Of a DNA stretch of 7,398 nucleotides, positions 1 to 6,871 are shown one piece after another. How positions within the stretch are numbered: the first letter of the stretch is position 1; each line of letters begins with the position of its first letter. The notes under the pieces were generated by a model. The model did no database searches, was not told where the DNA came from, and saw nothing but the letters and a program-made list of their open reading frames with translations. Source of the stretch: Crocinitomicaceae bacterium (GTDB lineage Bacteria; Bacteroidota; Bacteroidia; Flavobacteriales_D; Crocinitomicaceae); NCBI GenBank assembly GCA_027084145.1, contig JALWLM010000102.1, forward strand, positions 1 through 7,398, read 5' to 3'. Made by a program: the position numbers and the translations under genes.

Positions 1-980
1 CTGCTCGTGTATTGAGAATAAGATCGAGCATGAAAGATATTGGTTCGTATGAAATAGCAGAAAAAGAAGCCATTATGAGGGAAGAAATCGATTCGATTTT
101 GAATCCAAATAAAAAACAAATTGAAAAATGGTATCAAGCATTAGTGGAGAAAGGAAACGATCAGTATGCAGATTCAATTATTTTTGAAAATTCGGCAATT
201 TACAATGAGTTGACATCAATTTTGTCAAACAACGATCCGGAGAAACAAATGAAATTTGACGAAGATCCCGAATTGATAAAAAAATATTATAAAAAGAAGG
301 ACTTCAATGAACAATTAAGAAAAGCAATTGATGAAGAGTATTTTGACTTTACATTGACAGGAACATCCATTGTAGCTTCAAATGGAACGAAGTACATGGT
401 AATCAATTTGATGACAAGCCTATTGTTTGCTATAATCGCTATTGCTATATTAATGGCATTATTGTTCAAATCTTGGAAAATGGTACTCGTATCATTAGTT
501 CCTAATTTTATCCCTCTTTTGTTCACTGCAGGAGTGATGGGTTGGTTTGGTATCCCTTTAAAACCATCAACATTGCTTGTGTTTAGTATAGCCTTTGGTA
601 TTTCCATTGATGACACGATACATTATTTGGCAAAATACAGACAGGAGTTAAAAAGACGACGTTGGAATTTAAAGGAATGTGTGATTATGGCAATTCGAGA
701 AGCAGGATTAGGAATGTTTTATACATCAATTGTTCTTTTCTGCGGGTTTTCCGTCTTTACTTTTTCTCAATTTGGAGGAACACAAGCGTTAGGCCTTCTA
801 ATCTCATTGACATTAATTGTAGCCATGATTACTAATTTAGTATTACTCCCGTCTTTGCTTTTAACTTTAGAGAGAAGGTTAACAACAAAATCTTTTGAGG
901 AACCTTATTTTGACGTATATTTAGAAGAGTCTAACCTTGATTGGGCAGACATTCCGATTAAAGAAGAAGACTCAAAATGA
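1..980 (+). CDS. RND/MMPL-family membrane exporter, C-terminal part (5' end cut by window edge)
   Basis: This is the C-terminal part of an inner-membrane transporter of the RND superfamily (MMPL type), a group that uses the proton gradient to export lipids or other hydrophobic molecules. The frame is open to the left edge; the codons before the TTG at 12 read Ala-Arg-Val and join smoothly to RIRSSMKDIGS, so the true start lies outside. Counting from that TTG, residues 1-125 are a charged, soluble region, the end of the second periplasmic loop. Five hydrophobic segments follow at about 130-152, 157-179, 184-200, 232-250 and 257-285, matching TM8-TM12 of the family. FGISIDDTIHYLAKYRQ at 195-211 is the conserved MMPL motif; its acidic pair (D200, D201) is in the position of the proton-relay residues. 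An acidic cytoplasmic tail of about 35 residues ends the protein. rfbA starts 20 bases downstream on the same strand. The substrate cannot be inferred. Confidence 0.88.
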   Translation, partial: ARVLRIRSSMKDIGSYEIAEKEAIMREEIDSILNPNKKQIEKWYQALVEKGNDQYADSIIFENSAIYNELTSILSNNDPEKQMKFDEDPELIKKYYKKKDFNEQLRKAIDEEYFDFTLTGTSIVASNGTKYMVINLMTSLLFAIIAIAILMALLFKSWKMVLVSLVPNFIPLLFTAGVMGWFGIPLKPSTLLVFSIAFGISIDDTIHYLAKYRQELKRRRWNLKECVIMAIREAGLGMFYTSIVLFCGFSVFTFSQFGGTQALGLLISLTLIVAMITNLVLLPSLLLTLERRLTTKSFEEPYFDVYLEESNLDWADIPIKEEDSK

Positions 981-1000
981 ATTCTTAATTAAAAAAAGAT

Positions 1001-1864
1001 ATGAAAGGAATTATATTGGCAGGAGGGTCAGGAACCCGACTTCATCCTTTAACTTTATCAGTGAGTAAACAACTCATGCCGATTTATGATAAACCGATGA
1101 TTTATTATCCTCTTTCAACCTTAATGAATGCAGGAATAAGAGAAATTTTGATTATATCAACACCTCATGACTTACCTAATTTTAAAAAATTATTAGGGGA
1201 CGGTAGTCAATTAGGTTGTCGTTTTGAATATGCTGTACAACCTGAACCCAATGGTTTAGCTCAAGCGTTTGTTATTGGTGAAGAATTTATAGGACAAGAC
1301 AAAGTAGCACTCATTTTGGGAGATAATATTTTCTATGGAATAGGAATGGGCAGATTACTTAAAGAAAACAACGATCCGGATGGAGGTGTTGTTTATGCTT
1401 ATCATGTTTCTGATCCTGAACGTTATGGTGTCGTTGAATTTGATAAAAATAAAAAAGCTATTTCGATAGAAGAAAAACCGAAACACCCCAAGTCAAACTA
1501 TGCTGTTCCGGGTCTTTATTTTTATGATAATTCGGTGATTGAAATAGCAAAAAACTTAAAACCTTCTGCCCGTGGAGAATATGAAATCACAGATGTCAAT
1601 GCAGAATATTTACGAAGAGGAAAACTGAAAGTAGCGATTTTGGATAGGGGTACTGCCTGGCTGGATACGGGAACGTTTACTTCATTGATGCAAGCAGGAC
1701 AATTTATCCAAGTGATAGAAGAGCGACAAGGTTTAAAAATAGGATGTATTGAAGAAGTTGCCTATGAGAATGGTTTTATAGATGAGAATCAATTGAGAAA
1801 AATAGCAGAACCACTTAAGAAAAGCGGGTATGGAAAATATCTTCTTAAATTAATAGAAGAGTAA
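1001..1864 (+). CDS. rfbA: Glucose-1-phosphate thymidylyltransferase (RmlA/RfbA)
   Basis: This cytoplasmic enzyme joins dTTP and glucose 1-phosphate to give dTDP-glucose and diphosphate, the first step towards dTDP-L-rhamnose and other deoxysugars for surface polysaccharides. All family motifs are present over 287 residues, the usual length: the nucleotide-binding loop GGSGTRL (8-14), SKQLMPIYDKP (22-32), QPEPNGLAQAF (80-90), LGDN (106-109), EEKP (157-160), RGEYEITDVN (191-200) and WLDTGT (220-225). By family knowledge, D108 and D222 should bind the metal and K159 should contact the sugar phosphate. An in-frame TAA at 986-988 with no other ATG in between fixes the start. The 20-base leader is A-rich without a Shine-Dalgarno motif. 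The stop overlaps the next start codon by one base (TAATG), which suggests coupled translation. The partner genes rfbB, rfbC and rfbD are not in the window, so the dTDP-sugar route must be completed elsewhere. Confidence 0.96.
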   Translation: MKGIILAGGSGTRLHPLTLSVSKQLMPIYDKPMIYYPLSTLMNAGIREILIISTPHDLPNFKKLLGDGSQLGCRFEYAVQPEPNGLAQAFVIGEEFIGQDKVALILGDNIFYGIGMGRLLKENNDPDGGVVYAYHVSDPERYGVVEFDKNKKAISIEEKPKHPKSNYAVPGLYFYDNSVIEIAKNLKPSARGEYEITDVNAEYLRRGKLKVAILDRGTAWLDTGTFTSLMQAGQFIQVIEERQGLKIGCIEEVAYENGFIDENQLRKIAEPLKKSGYGKYLLKLIEE

Positions 1865-2832
1865 TGTTGGATTTACAATCGTATTCTAAATATATAGAAG
1901 AAGGTTTAACGAAGTTAAATATTCCGGAGACACCTTCAAGTCTTTATGATCCGATTCGGTATTTTCTTTCTATTGGGGGTAAACGAATACGTCCTGTATT
2001 GACATTGTTGGGGGCTGAACTTTTTGGTATTGAACGAGAAAAGGTTTTAAATCAAGCATTAGCGATAGAGGTGTTTCATAATTTCACGCTTGTTCATGAT
2101 GACATCATGGATAAGGCGCCGATACGGAGAGGAAAAGAAACGGTACATAAAAAATGGAATGAAAATGTAGCAATCCTATCAGGAGATGTAATGATGATTC
2201 AATCTTATCAATTATTGATGAGTTTGGAAAAAAAAGATGTTCTTCCCGAATTATTACGTATTTTTAATCAAACAGCCATTGATGTTTGTGAAGGACAGCA
2301 ATTGGACATGGATTTTGAAGTTAAAGAACAAGTCTCTATTTCTGAATATATTGAAATGATTAGACTGAAAACTTCGGTATTATTGGGGTGTGCGCTACAA
2401 ATAGGTGCAATAATCGGAGGTGCAAATAAAGGCGATCAAAAAGCACTTTTTGAGTTCGGACAAAACATAGGAATTGCCTTTCAAATACAAGATGATATTT
2501 TAGATGCTTATGGAGGAGCGTCTTTTGGAAAACAAACGGGAGGAGATATTGTAGCAAATAAAAAGACATTACTTTATTTATATGCTTTACAACGAGCGAC
2601 AAAAGAGCAAAGAGAGGTGTTTAAACAATTGGAGAAGGAGGAAGATTTATCTTTAAAAATTGAGAAAACCATCGCCTTGTTTGATGCTTTAGACGTAAGG
2701 TCGGTTTGTGAAAAAGAGATGAATTATTTCTATGAAAAAGCAATATCATCATTAGGTCGAGTATCAGAAGAAAACAGCACTTGTTTAAAGTTAAAACAAC
2801 TAGCTGAATACTTGATTGTTAGAGAGAAATAA
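1864..2832 (+). CDS. Trans-isoprenyl diphosphate synthase (polyprenyl synthetase family), probably short-chain
   Basis: This soluble all-helical enzyme should condense isopentenyl diphosphate with allylic diphosphates, feeding quinones, carotenoids or lipid carriers. The 322-residue protein shows the full family pattern: GGKRIRP (38-44), the first Asp-rich motif DDIMD (79-83) followed by KAPIRRGKETVH, GQQLDMDFE (144-152), KT at 169-170, and the second Asp-rich motif QDDILD (209-214), then FGKQTGGD (221-228). Both Asp-rich motifs are intact, so it should be active. F74 sits five residues before the first motif, and that motif has no two-residue insertion. In published chain-length rules, an aromatic residue there without an insertion resembles type I geranylgeranyl diphosphate synthases, so a C15-C20 product is more likely than a long chain; this is inference. 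The ATG overlaps the rfbA stop by one base. The gene ends three bases from the stop of the convergent HAD gene. Symbols such as ispA are avoided because the product length is unproven. Confidence 0.93.
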   Translation: MLDLQSYSKYIEEGLTKLNIPETPSSLYDPIRYFLSIGGKRIRPVLTLLGAELFGIEREKVLNQALAIEVFHNFTLVHDDIMDKAPIRRGKETVHKKWNENVAILSGDVMMIQSYQLLMSLEKKDVLPELLRIFNQTAIDVCEGQQLDMDFEVKEQVSISEYIEMIRLKTSVLLGCALQIGAIIGGANKGDQKALFEFGQNIGIAFQIQDDILDAYGGASFGKQTGGDIVANKKTLLYLYALQRATKEQREVFKQLEKEEDLSLKIEKTIALFDALDVRSVCEKEMNYFYEKAISSLGRVSEENSTCLKLKQLAEYLIVREK

Positions 2833-2835
2833 AAC
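2833..2835. other. Convergent junction, three bases between two stop codons
   Basis: The prenyl synthase stop (TAA, 2830-2832, + strand) and the HAD phosphatase stop (TTA on the + strand, 2836-2838) are separated by AAC only. I see no strong inverted repeat followed by a T-run on either strand at about 2800-2870. Transcripts of both blocks must therefore end inside the opposite gene, by a factor-dependent route, or by a structure not visible by eye. Confidence 0.85.
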
Positions 2836-3495
2836 TTAACATATCGCTTTTAGCATTTTATTCATGTCATCAAATTGATAATCAGCAAGCATTAATTTGG
2901 GTTCTTTAAAGTGTGTTTTCTCAGGGATGCAAACAACTTTCATTTTAGCGGCTTTGCCGGAGATAATCCCATTTAAGGAATCCTCAACGACAAGACATTT
3001 TTGAGGAGAAACATTTAGTTTTTCAGCGACATGAAGGTAAACTGCCGGATGAGGTTTTCCATAGATTTCATTTTCAGCAGAATGAGTGAAATCAAAATAT
3101 TTAGATAGTTGAGTGGTTTCTAAAACGGTTTGAATGAGAATTTCATAAGAAGATGTTGCCAATCCTATTTTCTTATTTTTTTGAGTCAAAAATTCCAATG
3201 TTTCGACAACACCCGGAAGAGGTTCTCCTTTTTTTTGAATTAAAACAACCATCTTTTCGATAATCATTTGTTCCACTTCTTTCGGGGTGTATTGTTTCCA
3301 GCCGACTTCCTGATACCAAAAATCAATGACTTCATCAATTCTCAGTCCTACTGTCTTTGCAAAATCTTCTCGAGTCAAATTACAACCTACGGAAGCAAAA
3401 ACATCTTCCATTGCTATTTTCCAAAGTGGTTCGGAGTCAATTAACACGCCGTCCATATCAAAAATAACGGCATCAAATAATTTCAGGTTAATCAT
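2836..3495 (-). CDS. hxpB: HAD-superfamily sugar-phosphate phosphatase, HxpB/YniC type
   Basis: This cytoplasmic phosphatase of HAD subfamily IA probably acts on small sugar or sugar-alcohol phosphates. The nucleophile motif is FDMDGVLIDSEPLW (12-25), with D13 as nucleophile and D15 as acid/base. The helical cap covers about 20-90. Motif II is LATSS (112-116, S115), motif III is GKPHP (146-150, K147), and motif IV is VVEDSLNGI (169-177, E171/D172). The stretch VGLRIDEVIDFWY (49-61) together with SEPLW and GKPHPAVYLHVAEKL resembles, from memory, E. coli YniC (HxpB), a hexitol phosphatase that also takes 2-deoxyglucose 6-phosphate, rather than beta-phosphoglucomutase. The length of 219 residues is normal. 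An in-frame TAA lies two codons before the ATG, which fixes the start inside the end of the upstream gene (8-base overlap), so translation is probably coupled. Substrates vary widely in this subfamily, so the symbol is provisional. Confidence 0.85.
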   Translation of the reverse strand: MINLKLFDAVIFDMDGVLIDSEPLWKIAMEDVFASVGCNLTREDFAKTVGLRIDEVIDFWYQEVGWKQYTPKEVEQMIIEKMVVLIQKKGEPLPGVVETLEFLTQKNKKIGLATSSYEILIQTVLETTQLSKYFDFTHSAENEIYGKPHPAVYLHVAEKLNVSPQKCLVVEDSLNGIISGKAAKMKVVCIPEKTHFKEPKLMLADYQFDDMNKMLKAIC

Positions 3496-4291
3496 GTTTT
3501 AATAGGTATAATTTAGGTTTTCCAATAAAAGGGAAGGCTTCTGCTGCGATAAAAATAGAATCTTTTATTTTGCATACAGACTCCCTTTGAACTATTCCTT
3601 TTAATCTTATTTTATCCCCTTTTATGAAAAGGTGCTTGTAGGTTAAAATAATAAGACTGTCCTTTTGAGTGAATGAAGCACCGGTAACGGCATCTTTGAA
3701 GTATTTTTTTCCTCCAATATATATTTTTTTGTAAGGTGATAGTTTGTAGTGACTAACATTTACGGGAAGTTGATAAACATTTATACTATCATCCCAAGGG
3801 CGACATTTAATTTTTGAAATCAAATAAAGTGTGTCCTTTTTGAAATACATAGCTTCGCAATCAAAAATAAAGTTCTTTTTATCAGGAGGGAATTCTTGTT
3901 GATTTTTATAACTAAAAACAATACTTTCAGCTTTTACGGTGTCATTTTTTATAAGACGATCTATTTTCACTTTGTAGATGGTGAGGTTTGTTCTTTGGTT
4001 ACGATTGTTACCAACATCTCCAATAAATAAATATTCCGAGCCTTGAGCTAATGTTTCCCAATCTATATTTTTAGCATCGGTGATAATAATTGTTTTTATC
4101 AACTCTCCTTTGGTATTGATGAGGTATACGACTGCTTGATTTCCACTGTCATTAATGGCTATTAAAGTCGAGTCGTTAAGAGGTGCTAATCCTGATATTT
4201 CTTTTAATGTTTTTGGAAGTTTATATTTCTGAATTTGAGCATAATTCGTAAATACAGATAAAATAAAGAAAAAACAAATCGAACGAATCAT
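3488..4291 (-). CDS. Secreted uncharacterised protein, probable beta-propeller fold
   Basis: I do not recognise a named function. Residues 1-18 form a signal peptide (MIRS, a hydrophobic core, then cleavage after NYA before Q19). No Cys follows the cleavage site, so it is probably a soluble periplasmic or outer-surface protein and not a lipoprotein. The mature part of about 249 residues shows spaced motifs that resemble a family common in Bacteroidota: NDSGN (47-51), NIDWETLA (75-82), FIGDVGNNRNQR (89-100) leading into IYKV, FDCEAMYF (143-150) with DTLYLISK (153-160), VTGASF (202-207), and QRESVC (235-240) with DSIFIAAE (244-251). The last pairs repeat the same plan, an acidic residue, a hydrophobic strand, then D-x-LY/IF-strand, as in propeller blades. 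There is no C-terminal sorting domain. An in-frame TAG four codons upstream fixes the start. It starts one base after the CNNM/CorC gene ends and overlaps the HAD gene by 8 bases. The fold is inference; the secretion signal is visible. Confidence 0.8.
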   Translation of the reverse strand: MIRSICFFFILSVFTNYAQIQKYKLPKTLKEISGLAPLNDSTLIAINDSGNQAVVYLINTKGELIKTIIITDAKNIDWETLAQGSEYLFIGDVGNNRNQRTNLTIYKVKIDRLIKNDTVKAESIVFSYKNQQEFPPDKKNFIFDCEAMYFKKDTLYLISKIKCRPWDDSINVYQLPVNVSHYKLSPYKKIYIGGKKYFKDAVTGASFTQKDSLIILTYKHLFIKGDKIRLKGIVQRESVCKIKDSIFIAAEAFPFIGKPKLYLLKHD

Positions 4292-4292
4292 T

Positions 4293-5552
4293 TTATTTAT
4301 CTATAAAAACACGAACAGTTTCTATTCGATTCCCTTTTATTTCTTCTACGACAAATTTTAGTCCCTCTATCTTCAATTTTGTTCCAATTTCAGGGATGGT
4401 TTCCAGTTTGTGAATGATAAAACCTCCTAACGTCTCATATTCTTCCGAAGTAGGTATTTCTAACTTATACTTATCATTTAAGTCATCAATTTCATGACGG
4501 GCAGAAAAAAGATATTCTTGATCATTTATTTTTTGTTCAATTAAATCTTCTTGATCATGTTCGTCTTCAATTTCTCCAAAAATCTCTTCAATGACATCTT
4601 CAAGAGTAACGATGCCGGCTGTACCTCCATATTCATCAACCACAACAGCGATATTCCCGTTTTTTTTACTAAATAAGTTTAACAAATCTTTCCCCGGCAT
4701 TGCTTCGGGAACAAATGGAATAGGAAGTAAAATTTCTTTAATGGATTTAGGTTGTTTGAACATCTCAAAAGAATGAACATAACCTATGATGTTATCAATA
4801 GTATCTCTATAAATAATAATTTTAGATTTCCCTGTTTCAACAAAGGTGTGTTGTAAATTCTTAATATCATCTTCAATCGATAGTGCAATAATCTCTGTTC
4901 GGGGAACCATACAATCTCTTGCTTTTACATCATCAAAATTTAAGGCATTTTGAAGTATTTGCATTTCATTACCTAATTCTTGTTCATTTTTTATTCTTTC
5001 ATTTAAATCTTGTACAAGATGTTCTAAATCCAACCTTGAAAAAGCTTTTTCTTGTGCTTGTTCATCTTTAATACCAAACAAGAATAAGAAAACGTTGCTG
5101 ATATGTAAGACAATCTGTGTTGGCAACCACAGCAGAATAAAAAGGAAGAGAACAGGAATGGCAACAGTTTTTAAATAACCGTTTGGATTTACTTGAACGA
5201 GAACTTTAGGCAAGAACTCTGCAACTAATAAAACAAGAGCAGTAGAACAAATTGTTTTTAAAAGTAATAATAGGGCTTCTCCGGTAATCCCCCATGAAGT
5301 GAACATATCGTCTAATAAATCTGCTGAAAAAAGTCCGAAAAGTACAAGGGAAATATTGTTCCCAAGTAATAAGAAAGCTATGAATTGTGATTCATTACGA
5401 TAAAAAATCCCCAAAGCTTTCCCTGCTAATGTTCCTTTAGATCGATCAAGCTCAACTTTTAAGCGGCTGGACGACATAAAAGCCGTTTCAACACTTGAAA
5501 ATAGAGCAGAAAATACAAGTGAGATTATAATACCAATCGATGATTCATCCAT
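4293..5552 (-). CDS. CNNM/CorC (HlyC-type) membrane protein with CBS pair
   Basis: This is an inner-membrane protein of the CNNM/CorC family, linked in characterised members to Mg2+ (or Co2+) transport or resistance and often mislabelled hemolysin. Domain order over 419 residues: a DUF21/CNNM transmembrane domain (1 to about 160) with hydrophobic segments near 5-25, 57-75, 92-112 and 125-155 and conserved SSVETAFMSSSR (19-30), LLLGNNISLV (61-70) and AEFLPK (111-116). A paired CBS domain follows (about 213-333), starting at CMVPRTE (214-220) and containing VVVDEYGGTAGIVTLEDV (293-310) and EEIFGEIEDEHD (312-323). A CorC/HlyC C-terminal domain (about 340-418) includes EEYETLGG (370-377). The CBS pair normally senses adenine nucleotides. 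An in-frame TAG at 5562-5564 lies four codons before the ATG and fixes the start. It follows purD by 38 bases and leads into the secreted protein gene one base later. The related gliding protein GldE has the same domain order, but nothing here supports that name. Confidence 0.92.
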   Translation of the reverse strand: MDESSIGIIISLVFSALFSSVETAFMSSSRLKVELDRSKGTLAGKALGIFYRNESQFIAFLLLGNNISLVLFGLFSADLLDDMFTSWGITGEALLLLLKTICSTALVLLVAEFLPKVLVQVNPNGYLKTVAIPVLFLFILLWLPTQIVLHISNVFLFLFGIKDEQAQEKAFSRLDLEHLVQDLNERIKNEQELGNEMQILQNALNFDDVKARDCMVPRTEIIALSIEDDIKNLQHTFVETGKSKIIIYRDTIDNIIGYVHSFEMFKQPKSIKEILLPIPFVPEAMPGKDLLNLFSKKNGNIAVVVDEYGGTAGIVTLEDVIEEIFGEIEDEHDQEDLIEQKINDQEYLFSARHEIDDLNDKYKLEIPTSEEYETLGGFIIHKLETIPEIGTKLKIEGLKFVVEEIKGNRIETVRVFIDK

Positions 5553-5554
5553 AA

Positions 5555-5570
5555 TGAATTGCTAAATTCA
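5555..5570 (-). repeat. Small AT-rich inverted repeat just before the CNNM/CorC start
   Basis: TGAATT (5555-5560) and AATTCA (5565-5570) are perfect complements around a four-base GCTA loop. On the - strand transcript the hairpin would end two bases before the ATG at 5552, and its loop contains the in-frame TAG. There is no T-run after it, so it is not an ordinary terminator. The stem is six pairs with only one G-C pair, so it is weak and may be chance. Confidence 0.4.
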
Positions 5571-5590
5571 ATGACAATATAAGTTTTTTT

Positions 5591-6862
5591 TTAGAGAACA
5601 TCAAAACCAATATCTTTTCTGTAATAAGCCCCTTCGAAAGATATTTTTTGAATAGAATTGTAACTTTTATTTAATGCGTCTTCGACATTTTTTCCATATG
5701 AAGTCACAGCTAAAACTCTTCCTCCATTTGTTTTTACAACAGGGCCGTCTGCAATGGTTCCGGCATGAAACACAATGCTATCCGTTATTTCATTGAGTCC
5801 ATAAATTTGTTTTCCTCTTTCATATTTTTCAGGGTACCCTCCTGAAACCATCATTACTGTTGCAGCACTTTTATCGTTAAAAACAACGTCTCTTTCCGAT
5901 AGAGTTTTACTTGCCACTCCTTCAAACAAATCCAGCAAGTCAGATTTTAATCTGGGTAATACAACTTCTGTTTCAGGATCACCTAAACGGCAATTGTATT
6001 CAATGACATAAGGTTCGTTTTTTACATTGATTAACCCAAAGAAGATAAAGCCATTATACTCAATACCATCATTTTTTAATCCTTTAATAGTAGGTATAAT
6101 GATTTGATTTTCAATTTTATCTAAAAATGTAGGAGAGGCAAATGGAACAGGAGATATAGCCCCCATTCCTCCTGTATTTAAACCTTTATCTCCTTCTCCT
6201 ATTCTTTTGTAATCTTTTGCTTCAGGAAGTATTTTGTAAGAATCTCCATCTGTAATAACAAAACAAGAAAGTTCAATACCGTCTAAAAATTCTTCAATGA
6301 CAACTCTGGAGCTTGCATCCCCGAATTTTGCATCTGCCAACATGCTCTTTAATTCTCGTTTTGCTTCAGATAAATTGTCGATAATTAAAACTCCTTTTCC
6401 TGCAGCTAAGCCGTCTGCTTTTAAAACATAAGGAGCTTTTAAACTTTCTAAGAAAGAATAGCCGTCTTCAATGGTATCTTTTGTGAAAGTTTGGTATTTT
6501 GCTGTTGGAATATTGTGTCTTTTCATAAATTCTTTGGCAAAATCTTTACTCCCCTCTAGAAGAGCAGCCTCTTTTTTAGGTCCGATTACAGCAACATCGA
6601 CGTCTTCTTGATTTTCAAAGAAGTCGGCAATACCATTAACAAGAGGATCTTCCGGTCCAACCACAATGATGTCAATATTTTTCTCTTTTACAAAGGTTTT
6701 TATTCCTTCAAAATCATTGGGTGAAAGATTAACATTTTGCCCGTGTTTTCTTGTTCCCGCATTACCGGGTGCAATAAACAAATCTTCTAAGATCGAACTT
6801 TGAGCCATTTTCCATGCTAGAGCATGTTCTCTTCCTCCCGAACCTAAGAGTAAAACTTTCAT
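5591..6862 (-). CDS. purD: Phosphoribosylamine-glycine ligase (GAR synthetase)
   Basis: This cytoplasmic ATP-grasp enzyme joins glycine to 5-phosphoribosylamine, the second step of de novo purine synthesis. At 423 residues it has the standard single-function bacterial length. The N-terminal domain opens with GSGGREHAL (7-15) and has GPEDPL (69-74). The ATP-grasp core shows EGSKDFAK (103-110), KADGLAAGKGV (148-158), EEFLDGIELS (190-199), DYKR (217-220), NTGGMGA (229-235) and the GAR synthetase signature RLGDPETEV (292-300). The C-terminal domain includes VMMVSGGYP (336-344) and HAGT (366-369). No AIR synthetase or GAR transformylase fusion is present. An in-frame TAA at 6866-6868 two codons upstream fixes the ATG. 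The leader is all A/T-rich with no Shine-Dalgarno motif. purQ ends nine bases upstream on the same strand, so the two are almost surely co-transcribed. A run of nine T on the + strand (5584-5592) begins at its stop codon. Confidence 0.98.
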   Translation of the reverse strand: MKVLLLGSGGREHALAWKMAQSSILEDLFIAPGNAGTRKHGQNVNLSPNDFEGIKTFVKEKNIDIIVVGPEDPLVNGIADFFENQEDVDVAVIGPKKEAALLEGSKDFAKEFMKRHNIPTAKYQTFTKDTIEDGYSFLESLKAPYVLKADGLAAGKGVLIIDNLSEAKRELKSMLADAKFGDASSRVVIEEFLDGIELSCFVITDGDSYKILPEAKDYKRIGEGDKGLNTGGMGAISPVPFASPTFLDKIENQIIIPTIKGLKNDGIEYNGFIFFGLINVKNEPYVIEYNCRLGDPETEVVLPRLKSDLLDLFEGVASKTLSERDVVFNDKSAATVMMVSGGYPEKYERGKQIYGLNEITDSIVFHAGTIADGPVVKTNGGRVLAVTSYGKNVEDALNKSYNSIQKISFEGAYYRKDIGFDVL

Positions 6863-6871
6863 TGTTTAAAT

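Noticed and set aside
227..241. A 15-base perfect direct repeat with 1366-1380
   Set aside because: Both copies encode Asn-Asn-Asp-Pro followed by an acidic residue, in the reading frames of two unrelated genes. Shared codon choice explains it, and no further copies or flanking structure were seen.
287..616. Open frame on the - strand inside the RND exporter gene
   Set aside because: It lies wholly within a gene with clear family motifs on the other strand, and its translation has no recognisable domain.
2360..2602. Open frame on the - strand inside the prenyl synthase gene
   Set aside because: It is fully covered by conserved coding sequence on the + strand, with a low-complexity Leu/His-rich translation typical of an antisense frame.
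2836..3495. Beta-phosphoglucomutase for the HAD gene
   Set aside because: The core motifs are shared, but the VGLRIDEVIDFWY cap segment and SEPLW fit the HxpB/YniC phosphatase group better.
4591..4776. Short + strand open frame inside the CNNM/CorC gene
   Set aside because: It is antisense to the conserved second CBS domain, with no motif or leader of its own.
4293..5552. Naming the CNNM/CorC gene gldE (gliding motility)
   Set aside because: The domain order is shared with GldE, but the usual gldE neighbours (such as gldD, ssb, mutY) are absent, and the sequence matches the general Bacteroidota HlyC/CorC type as I remember it.
5584..5592. T-run as the tail of an intrinsic terminator
   Set aside because: The T-run is on the + strand, where no gene ends. 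On the - strand transcript it is an A-run, and no GC-rich hairpin precedes it.
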